Positions 53,534 to 61,078 of a stretch of 64,000 bases of DNA are shown one piece after another. The notes beneath the pieces were generated by a model. It was given only the letters and a program-made list of their open reading frames with translations, made no database searches and was not told the origin of the DNA. This stretch comes from CALINF01 sp039990395 (GTDB taxonomy: Bacteria; Pseudomonadota; Gammaproteobacteria; Pseudomonadales; Halieaceae), in NCBI GenBank assembly GCA_039990395.1, contig JBDXFZ010000146.1:682001-746000 (forward strand), given 5' to 3'. Position 1 is the first letter of the stretch. Every line of letters begins with the position of its first letter. The translations under genes were made by a program, and so were the position numbers.

Positions 53534-55450
53534 ATGTCTAAAATAGTGAGTCACATTGCCGTTGTGGCTGGTGATGAAGCAGTGTGCAAGCGTTGGGTGA
53601 ATGCGCTCAACGACGCTGTAGCGAAACAACCAGGTGACCAGGCAGTGTCGATACTGCACTTCTATGGGGCTGCATCAGAAGAGCAGGTTCTACAGCAAGT
53701 TGCCTCCGACGGCTTGCTGCAGGCAGTGATACTCGATGGTGTCACCATAGACAACACCAGTGACCTGGTACTCACAATTAAGAGTTTGCGCAGCGAACTC
53801 GATCTATTTCTCGCTGTTCCTCGCGATACAGTGGTGCCCGAGTTGCCTGTTGAATTGCTCGACCGAGACGACGAAAAGGCCAGCCATCTGCTGCGTCAGG
53901 TTCAGACTGCCATCGAGCGCAGGGCTCGCACGCCTTTTGCAGACACATTGCGTGACTATGTGTTCAGTGCCAAGGACGCGTGGCATACGCCGGGACACTC
54001 TGGCGGAGACAGCCTGCGCGATAGCCCCTGGGTGGCTGATTTCTACGAACTGATGGGCGAACACATCTTTAATACAGATCTTTCAGTGTCTGTGCAGGTG
54101 CTTGACTCGCTACTGGAGCCGCACAGTGTGATTCAGGAGTCTCAAGATCTCGCTGCTCGCGCATTTGGTGCAAATAATACTTTTTTCGTAACCAATGGTA
54201 CCTCCACGGCCAACAAGGTGATCATCCAACATCTGCTGGGTGCGGGTGGCAAGATGATTCTCGATCAGGCCTGTCACAAGTCGATTCATCACGCGGTGAT
54301 TCTGTTTGGCGTTGAACCGATCTATCTGGAAGCTAGCCTGAAAGCAGATTACGGGTTCTACGGCCCTGTGCCCAAGGACCGAATCATTGCGGCCATTGAT
54401 GCCAACCCCGACGCGAAACTGCTAACGCTGACATCTTGCACCTACGACGGTTTTTACTACGACTTAGAACCCATCATTGCATACGCTCATGAACGAGGAC
54501 TCAAGGTGTTAATCGATGAGGCCTGGTACGCGCACGGTCGTTTTCATCCTGCGCTGCGGCCCAACGCACTCGAGAGCGGCGCCGATTACGTGACCCAGAG
54601 TACGCATAAAATGCTGTCGGCGTTTTCACAAGCCAGCATGATCCACGTTAACGACCCGGACTTTGACGAACATCGTTTTCGTGAGCATTTGAACATGCAT
54701 ACATCAACGAGCCCGCAGTACGCCATGATTGCCAGCCTGGATGTGGCGCGTAAACAGATGAGTATGGAGGGCTTTGCTCAACTCGAACGCTGCATCGATA
54801 TAGCCGGCAGGGTGCGCGCGGCGATTGATGCAACTGGTGTATTTCGGGTGCTGTCGCTGGCCGATATGCTGCCCAAGGAGCTTGCAGAGGACAACATTCG
54901 GATAGATCCAACCAAGCTCAGCATCGACGTCTCAGCCTCAGGCTACAGTGCGAGGCAGCTGCAGCTCGACCTGTTTGAGGACTATGGTATTCAGGTAGAG
55001 AAAGTGACACACAATACTTTATCGGTGTTGGTCACGCTGGGCACCACTGAGAGTAAAGTCATGCGCTTTATCAGCGCAATGCAGAAGCTGGCTGCCAGTG
55101 CGCCGGGTGTGCGCGATAACGCCCGACGACGCGTGTCGTCATTGCCAGCACTTAGCGACATAGCGATGCTGCCTCGCAAGGCGTATTTCGGCCCCGCCCA
55201 AAATGTGCCATTGACGGGTGCGCAGCACGAATTGAATCAGACACTCATCGGTGCATTGAGTGCCGATCAAGTTGTGCCATACCCACCTGGCATTCCAGTG
55301 CTGGTACCCGGCCAAGTGATTTCAGAGAACATTGCTCGCTTTTTACTCGACCTATATCGCAGCAATAGCGGTATTGAGATCCATGGAATGGTACATCAGG
55401 GTGACGAGCCCTGTTTGCGTATCGTTCATAGCGATACTAGTCAGGCCTGA
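53534..55450 (+). CDS. Orn/Lys/Arg decarboxylase, PLP-dependent fold I
   Basis: About 638 residues from the ATG at 53534, preceded by GGTGGGG; a GTG three codons upstream is an alternative. An N-terminal response-receiver-like wing domain (1-125) is followed by the PLP domain with TPGHSGGD, EAWYAHGRFHP and the PLP-lysine Lys359 in STHKMLSAF. The C-terminal domain is also present. It decarboxylates lysine, ornithine or arginine; which one cannot be settled from sequence. It is regulated probably by the divergent Lrp and followed by a hairpin. Confidence 0.92.
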   Translation: MSKIVSHIAVVAGDEAVCKRWVNALNDAVAKQPGDQAVSILHFYGAASEEQVLQQVASDGLLQAVILDGVTIDNTSDLVLTIKSLRSELDLFLAVPRDTVVPELPVELLDRDDEKASHLLRQVQTAIERRARTPFADTLRDYVFSAKDAWHTPGHSGGDSLRDSPWVADFYELMGEHIFNTDLSVSVQVLDSLLEPHSVIQESQDLAARAFGANNTFFVTNGTSTANKVIIQHLLGAGGKMILDQACHKSIHHAVILFGVEPIYLEASLKADYGFYGPVPKDRIIAAIDANPDAKLLTLTSCTYDGFYYDLEPIIAYAHERGLKVLIDEAWYAHGRFHPALRPNALESGADYVTQSTHKMLSAFSQASMIHVNDPDFDEHRFREHLNMHTSTSPQYAMIASLDVARKQMSMEGFAQLERCIDIAGRVRAAIDATGVFRVLSLADMLPKELAEDNIRIDPTKLSIDVSASGYSARQLQLDLFEDYGIQVEKVTHNTLSVLVTLGTTESKVMRFISAMQKLAASAPGVRDNARRRVSSLPALSDIAMLPRKAYFGPAQNVPLTGAQHELNQTLIGALSADQVVPYPPGIPVLVPGQVISENIARFLLDLYRSNSGIEIHGMVHQGDEPCLRIVHSDTSQA

Positions 55451-55475
55451 CTTTCAAACTGATTTCTCTTACACA

Positions 55476-55493
55476 GGGGGTTCTACAACCCCC
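55476..55493 (+). terminator. Terminator after the decarboxylase gene
   Basis: GGGGGTT-CTAC-AACCCCC is a perfect 7-bp stem with a 4-base loop, 25 bases after the stop. It is followed by TCACTTTG, a poor T tract, so the efficiency is uncertain. Confidence 0.6.
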
Positions 55494-55569
55494 TCACTTT
55501 GTAATAGTCTAGTTGCCCGCTGCCGGTACACCGTCAGCGCTCATTCATGCTGGACGGAGAAATTACCCA

Positions 55570-56757
55570 ATGACAGACGCATACATTGTCGGAGCAGTAC
55601 GTAGCGCCGGTGGGCGCAAGAACGGTCGCCTTTCAAACATTCACCCCATAGACCTGGGCGCCGCAGTGGTTGATGCTTTGGTTGAGCGCACAGGTGTTGC
55701 TGTAGAAGAAATTGACGACCTGATATTCGGCTGCGTTTCGCAGGTGGGCGCACAGTCTGGCAATATTGGCCGCAATGTGTGCCTATCCTCGGTACTAGGG
55801 GAAGTCGTACCGGGCACTTCGGTTGACCGTCAGTGCGGCTCTGGCCAACAGGCTATCCATTTTGCGGCTCAGGGTGTGCTATCGGGCACCCAAGACCTGG
55901 TGATCGCAGGTGGTGTGGAAAGCATGAGTCAGGTGCCGATTGGGGCGAGCATAATTGACGGTATGAAGGCGGACCACGGTGTTCCCTACGGTAAGAAAAT
56001 CGGAGAGCGCTATCCCGGTGTGCAGTTTAATCAGTTCGCCGGTGCCGAGATGCTCGTTAAGAAGTATGAGTTGACCTCAGATGAACTGAACGAATTCGCG
56101 TTGGCTAGTCATCTGAAAGCTAAGCAGGCTATCGATGAAGGTCGCTTCGACCGCGAGATCACACCCATAGAGATCGAGCTGGAAGACGGCACGCAGGAGC
56201 AACACACACAGGACGAGGGCGTTCGATTGGATGCCACACTCGGTGCAATTTCAGGCCTGCAGCCTATGGCAGAAGGCGGCGTTCTGACCGCGGCCAATGC
56301 CTCGCAGATTTGCGATGGTGCATCGGCAGTGATGATCGCGAACGGTGCTACCTGCAAGCGGCTGGGGCTCAAGCCCATGGCACGCATTGTTGCCATGAGT
56401 GTTATTGGCTCAGACCCTGTGATTATGCTGGAAGGTCCGATACCGGCTACGCGCAAGGTTCTGGAAAAAGCGGGTATGAGCCTGGACGATATCGATTTGT
56501 TTGAGGTGAATGAGGCGTTTGGTTCGGTGCCGCTGTCGTGGGCTAAGGCACTTGGCGCTGATATCGAAAAGCTCAATGTAAATGGTGGTGCGCAGGCTTT
56601 GGGTCACCCGCTGGGCGGCACTGGCGCCAAGCTTATGACAACGTTAGTCCACGAGTTAGAGCGCACCGGCAAGCGTTATGGCCTGCTGGCTATCTGCGAA
56701 GGCGGAGGTACTGCCAACGGTACTATCGTTGAGCGTGTCGACGCAGTAGTGGAGTAA
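55570..56757 (+). CDS. Acetyl-CoA C-acyltransferase (thiolase)
   Basis: Cleaves 3-ketoacyl-CoA. 395 residues from the ATG at 55570 with GGAG upstream (an earlier in-frame ATG at 55513 lies in the intergenic stretch). The nucleophile is Cys89 in DRQCGSGQQA. The C-terminal motifs GGAQALGHPLGGTGAK and AICEGGGTANG supply the His and second Cys. A four-base gap separates its stop from the next gene, so this starts a run with a dienelactone-type hydrolase and an OYE-type reductase. Confidence 0.94.
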   Translation: MTDAYIVGAVRSAGGRKNGRLSNIHPIDLGAAVVDALVERTGVAVEEIDDLIFGCVSQVGAQSGNIGRNVCLSSVLGEVVPGTSVDRQCGSGQQAIHFAAQGVLSGTQDLVIAGGVESMSQVPIGASIIDGMKADHGVPYGKKIGERYPGVQFNQFAGAEMLVKKYELTSDELNEFALASHLKAKQAIDEGRFDREITPIEIELEDGTQEQHTQDEGVRLDATLGAISGLQPMAEGGVLTAANASQICDGASAVMIANGATCKRLGLKPMARIVAMSVIGSDPVIMLEGPIPATRKVLEKAGMSLDDIDLFEVNEAFGSVPLSWAKALGADIEKLNVNGGAQALGHPLGGTGAKLMTTLVHELERTGKRYGLLAICEGGGTANGTIVERVDAVVE

Positions 56758-56761
56758 CACG

Positions 56762-57481
56762 ATGGCTATTCACTCACGCCTGATCGAATACCTGTGTGGT
56801 GACACGCTTTTGGAGGGTCGTCTTTTTTGGGACGACACCTCGGTGGGCCCGCAACCGGCCGTAGCCGTTGCCCATACCTGGGCGGGACGCGGTGCATTCG
56901 AGGAGGGCAGGGCCCAGTCCCTGGCCGAGGCTGGTTACGTGGGTTTTGCGGTAGACCTCTATGGCAAAGGAGTACGCGGAACAACGCCCGAAGAGAACAC
57001 CGCATTGATGACCCCGTTGCTGGAAGATCGAGCGACATTGCAGGCTCGTATCGCTGCAGCCATCGTCGCGCTTCGTGAACAAGATGAGGTTGCGGCAAGT
57101 AAAGTGGCTGCGATTGGATTTTGCTTTGGCGGGCTTACTGTGCTCGACCTCGCGCGCGCTGGCAGCGATGTGCTGGGTGTGGCCAGTTTTCATGGGCTGT
57201 TTATGCCGGCCGATAACCTACCTGCGCCTAGCATCACGGCAAAAGTGCTTTGTCTTCACGGCTATGATGATCCCATGGCTGCGCCAGAGGCAATGACAGC
57301 ACTGGGCAGCGAGCTGTCCGAGTCTGGCGCAGACTGGCAGATTCATGCGTATGGCAACACTTTGCATGCATTCACCAACCCGGAGGCGAATGCCCCCGAG
57401 ATGGGAATGGGTTATAGCGAGGCAGCCGATCGGCGCTCTGCACAGGCACTGCAAAACTTTCTAGACGAAATCTTTAGTTAG
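56762..57481 (+). CDS. Dienelactone hydrolase family protein
   Basis: 239 residues. The alpha/beta hydrolase nucleophile is Cys121 in GFCFGG, close to Cys123 of the model enzyme, with the acid near HGYDDPM and the His near GNTLHAFTNP. The Cys nucleophile is characteristic of this family. Probable ester or lactone hydrolase in a degradative pathway. Co-transcribed with thiolase and OYE. Confidence 0.9.
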   Translation: MAIHSRLIEYLCGDTLLEGRLFWDDTSVGPQPAVAVAHTWAGRGAFEEGRAQSLAEAGYVGFAVDLYGKGVRGTTPEENTALMTPLLEDRATLQARIAAAIVALREQDEVAASKVAAIGFCFGGLTVLDLARAGSDVLGVASFHGLFMPADNLPAPSITAKVLCLHGYDDPMAAPEAMTALGSELSESGADWQIHAYGNTLHAFTNPEANAPEMGMGYSEAADRRSAQALQNFLDEIFS

Positions 57482-57503
57482 TTCTTTCTCAGGAGTTATC
57501 GAG

Positions 57504-58787
57504 ATGATCGAATCCCTTACACAGCCATTGACGCTTCCCTGCGGTGCTGTCATTTCAAACCGGCTTTCGAAAGCCGCAATGACAGAGGGCCTGGCCTCGC
57601 CGGCAGGCCTTCCCACAGCAGCGTTGGAAACACTCTATGGTTTGTGGAGCGATGGTGGCGCTGGAATGCTGCTATCAGGAAATATTCAAGTAGATGCCGA
57701 TCATCTGGAGCGCCCGGGCAATGTGATTGTAGATAGTGTACCCAATGACGATATGCGAGCCGCGTTAGCCAGTTGGGCCACTGCGGCCACGCGCAACGGC
57801 AACCACTTCTGGGGGCAGATCAGCCACGCCGGACGACAGACGCAAACCAACGTGAACAAGCACCCCAAGGCGCCCAGTGCAGTGAAACTTGGCTTGCCAG
57901 GCGGTCAGTTTGGTGTGCCTGTACCGTTGACTGCACAGGAGATCGAGGAGATTGTTAAGCGTTTCGGCGTGTGTGCGGCGGCTTGTAAAGACGCGGGTTT
58001 TACCGGGGTACAAATACACGCGGCCCACGGCTACTTGCTGTCGCAGTTTTTGAGCCCCCGCAGCAACCAACGAACGGACGAATACGGAGGTTCACTTGAG
58101 AACCGGGCCAGAGCCCTCTTAGAGTGTGTTGCCTCCGTGCGCGCTGCCGTGGGTCCGGAATTTCCGGTCGCCGTAAAGTTAAACAGCGCTGACTTCCAAA
58201 AGGGCGGATTTGCCTTTGAAGATAGCCTGCAGGTGGCGAAATGGTTGGAGGAGGCCAGTGTTGATTTGATCGAGATTTCAGGTGGCACCTACGAGCAACC
58301 CAAGCTGTTGGGCGTTGAGGGTATGGAAGAAGTTGAAGAACAAGAGGTGCGCCATTCGACCAAAATGCGTGAGGCCTATTTTGTCGATTTCGCGTTAGCC
58401 ATGCAGGAGAAGGTGTCGATTCCCTTGATGGTGACTGGGGGTTTCCGCCAACGTGAGGTGATGGAGCAAGCTGTTGAAAGTGGCGGGGCTGACCTGATTG
58501 GCCTGGGGCGGCCGATGTGTGTGATGACGGACGCGCCGAAGCAATTGCTCGGCGGGCTAGATGAATTACCGCGCTACGAAAACGAGCTCGCGTTCTTCCC
58601 GCCTTGGCTGGGTTGGCTAAATGCGATCAAGCCTCTGCGCGCGATGGCGACTTTCGGTGTGCAGTTTTGGTTCTACACACAGCTTGATGAACTTGGGACG
58701 CAGGGCAGGGCGATACCCGCAATCACTCCGTTTGCGGCCACTCGTCGCATTATGGGTCTGCAAAAAGCGTGGCTAGCCGAGCGCTGA
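57504..58787 (+). CDS. NADH:flavin oxidoreductase (old yellow enzyme family)
   Basis: 427 residues with an FMN-binding TIM barrel. Family motifs are NRLSKAAMTEG, GQISHAGRQT, the VQIHAAHGYLLSQFLSP segment with the His-x-x-His pair, NQRTDEYGGSLENRAR, and the FMN-phosphate region near GADLIGLGRP. Reduces activated C=C bonds; 2-enoate reductase-like or dienoyl-CoA-like activity fits the neighbouring thiolase. It ends 19 bases before a convergent AraC gene. Confidence 0.92.
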   Translation: MIESLTQPLTLPCGAVISNRLSKAAMTEGLASPAGLPTAALETLYGLWSDGGAGMLLSGNIQVDADHLERPGNVIVDSVPNDDMRAALASWATAATRNGNHFWGQISHAGRQTQTNVNKHPKAPSAVKLGLPGGQFGVPVPLTAQEIEEIVKRFGVCAAACKDAGFTGVQIHAAHGYLLSQFLSPRSNQRTDEYGGSLENRARALLECVASVRAAVGPEFPVAVKLNSADFQKGGFAFEDSLQVAKWLEEASVDLIEISGGTYEQPKLLGVEGMEEVEEQEVRHSTKMREAYFVDFALAMQEKVSIPLMVTGGFRQREVMEQAVESGGADLIGLGRPMCVMTDAPKQLLGGLDELPRYENELAFFPPWLGWLNAIKPLRAMATFGVQFWFYTQLDELGTQGRAIPAITPFAATRRIMGLQKAWLAER

Positions 58788-58806
58788 ATCGCAAAACACC
58801 CTTTAA

Positions 58807-59817
58807 TTAGCAGAGTTTGCGAAATGCCAGTGGCGTAAATCCAGTCCAGGATTTAAACGCCCGAATGAACGCGCTTGTTTCCGAGAAGTCGAGTGTCTGC
58901 GCAATAGTCTCGATGCTGTCTGAGCGCGTGTTCAAATAGTCTACTGCCAAATCTCTTCGAATCTGCATCTTGAGCGCTTGAAATGTTAACCCTTCCTTTT
59001 TCAGTGAGCGTCTGAAGGTCTGTGGATGCAAGTCAAACTGTGCAGCTGCTTCATCGATGGATGGCATAGTCTGCGTTTCGCGCAGACGTCGTTCCAGCCA
59101 GGCGCGTAGTTGAGCAGACAATGTGCGCGCAGCGATAGTTTGCGACAGTAGCGTCAATGGCATGGCTTGCAGAAATTGATTGAGCTGTTTGAGGTTTTTG
59201 ACCACAGGCAGGTTCATCGAAGCCTCGGCGAACGTGAGGGCGACATATTTCTGCCCGAAGTGTACGGGCGCGTTGTAGAACATTGCGCGATAGGCTCCGG
59301 CATACTCCGGGGCCGGGTAGTCCAGATCTACCCGCAGAACGGGTATGGGTTCATCCGCCATCCAGCACAGTGTGCGGTGATTGTTGAGCAGGATGTGTTC
59401 GATCGCATAGCTGTTGCGAATCCGTGCGCCCGGTCTGCGGATCAAACGGTACTGTCGGGTGTCGCGCCCGGCGACTACCTGAAACACCAGGCCCAGGTCC
59501 ATTAGGTTGGAAAACTCCGCCAATAAACCCATCGCACGCTCTACGGTGGAGCCGTTCAATGCGCTATAACACGCGTGCTTGAACGAACCGCAGCGAGAGG
59601 GCCGATCAAGTAGGCCGTAGTTTTCGTCGTCCATTAATTCCATCAATGCCAGACTCAGATCGGACAACTGACGAAACGTGATGCGAGAGCGCTTCTCCTC
59701 AAGCACCGATGGCGCGATGCCACAATCCTGAAGAATACGGTCCAGGTTGTAGCCCTGGCCGCGAGCGCCTTCGAGCATCTTGACGACGAAAGGACTGGGA
59801 ATGGTTGATGATTCCAT
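58807..59817 (-). CDS. AraC family transcriptional regulator
   Basis: About 336 residues from the ATG at 59817; a TTG at 59838 is an alternative. The N-terminal domain (about 15-200) is of the Arabinose_bd/OruR type. The C-terminal AraC DNA-binding domain (about 240-336) contains two helix-turn-helices, including 'FSETSAFIRAFKSWTGFTPLAFRK'. It is divergent from the racemase gene at 59990 and close to the thiolase run, which makes these likely targets. Confidence 0.9.
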   Translation of the reverse strand: MESSTIPSPFVVKMLEGARGQGYNLDRILQDCGIAPSVLEEKRSRITFRQLSDLSLALMELMDDENYGLLDRPSRCGSFKHACYSALNGSTVERAMGLLAEFSNLMDLGLVFQVVAGRDTRQYRLIRRPGARIRNSYAIEHILLNNHRTLCWMADEPIPVLRVDLDYPAPEYAGAYRAMFYNAPVHFGQKYVALTFAEASMNLPVVKNLKQLNQFLQAMPLTLLSQTIAARTLSAQLRAWLERRLRETQTMPSIDEAAAQFDLHPQTFRRSLKKEGLTFQALKMQIRRDLAVDYLNTRSDSIETIAQTLDFSETSAFIRAFKSWTGFTPLAFRKLC

Positions 59818-59989
59818 GAGGCTGCTAAACCGTTCCAAAGGGGCTGTATTCTAATGTCAATTTTTGCCGGATGCACTGTCATTGTGCGGTTCCGTGCAAA
59901 ACCCCAACATTCTCATGGTCCGGGCTTTGGAGTCTGGTGAGTATTAATTAGCGCTAGCGCAGCGCATTCAATCGATATGAGGAAACCTT

Positions 59990-61078
59990 ATGGGCCCTTT
60001 GGCAGGTGTAAAAGTTCTTGAACTGGCAGGCATTGGACCGGGTCCACTGGCAGGTATGCTGTTGGCCGATCTCGGGGCCGAGGTCATCTCTATCGAACGC
60101 GGTGCAGCCCCTGGCGGCAAGCCGTTGCCCGATTGTAGCCGCCGAGGAAAGCGCTCAATTGCGCTTAACCTGAAGAGCGAAGAGGGCGTGGAGACGCTAC
60201 TCAAGATGGTCGAGAAAGCCGATATCTTATTCGAAGGTTTCAGGCCGGGCGTTGCCGAAAAACTAGGCATTGGCCCCGACGATTGCCTGGCACGTAATCC
60301 TAAGATTATTTACGGTCGCATGACCGGCTGGGGTCAAACGGGCCCGTTGTCGCAGGCTGCTGGTCACGACATCAATTACATATCACTGTCGGGTGCGCTT
60401 CACGCGATGGGCCGCGCCGATGAAAAACCCGTGCCACCGCTCAACCTTGTGGGAGACTACGGCGGCGGCACCATGTTTTTGGTGATGGGGTTGCTTGCAG
60501 CATTGTATGAAGTGCGAGACTCCGGGCAGGGACAGGTAGTGGATGCCGCAATGACAGATGGCTCTGCCATTTTGATGGCGATGTTCAATTCACTGCATGC
60601 TATGGGCATGTGGAGCACCAAGCGTGGAGTCAACTTGCTGGACTCGGGAGCGCATTTCTACGATACGTACGAAACAAGCGATGGCAAATATGTCTCTATT
60701 GGCTCTATCGAACCGCAGTTCTACGCGTTGCTTATGGAAAAGGCTCAGCTAGACCCCGCAATTTTTGGCGAACAGAACAATCAGTCGCTGTGGCCAGAGC
60801 TGACTGACAAGCTGACGATCATCTTTAAGTCCAAAACCCAGGCGCAGTGGTGTGAACTGATGGAAGGTACAGACGTTTGCTTTGCTCCGGTACTGGATTT
60901 TATCGAAGCGCAGCAGCATCCACATAATGTAGCGAGAGAGACCTATATAGAGGTGGATGGCATGGTGCAGCCAGCACCCGCTCCGCGCTTTAGCCGCACT
61001 GCCTCCGAAGTACAGCATGGCTCGCGCGTTGCGGGTACCGATACAGAGCAAGTGCTCGCAGATTGGGGTATAGGCTAG
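59990..61078 (+). CDS. Alpha-methylacyl-CoA racemase (CaiB/BaiF family)
   Basis: Interconverts (2R)- and (2S)-methylacyl-CoA. 362 residues. The catalytic residues of the M. tuberculosis racemase are conserved at the same positions: His126 (GHDINYI), Asp156 (GDYGGG) and Glu241 (SIEPQFY). The RRGKRSIALNLK CoA-site segment is also present. This points to racemase rather than CoA-transferase activity. Branched-chain or sterol side-chain acyl-CoAs are the usual substrates. Its stop overlaps the convergent putA stop. Confidence 0.93.
   Translation: MGPLAGVKVLELAGIGPGPLAGMLLADLGAEVISIERGAAPGGKPLPDCSRRGKRSIALNLKSEEGVETLLKMVEKADILFEGFRPGVAEKLGIGPDDCLARNPKIIYGRMTGWGQTGPLSQAAGHDINYISLSGALHAMGRADEKPVPPLNLVGDYGGGTMFLVMGLLAALYEVRDSGQGQVVDAAMTDGSAILMAMFNSLHAMGMWSTKRGVNLLDSGAHFYDTYETSDGKYVSIGSIEPQFYALLMEKAQLDPAIFGEQNNQSLWPELTDKLTIIFKSKTQAQWCELMEGTDVCFAPVLDFIEAQQHPHNVARETYIEVDGMVQPAPAPRFSRTASEVQHGSRVAGTDTEQVLADWGIG

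Noticed and set aside
58788..58822. TCGCAAA / TTTGCGA inverted repeat as terminator between OYE and AraC genes
   Set aside because: The stem is short with a long loop and overlaps the AraC coding end; no T tract follows.
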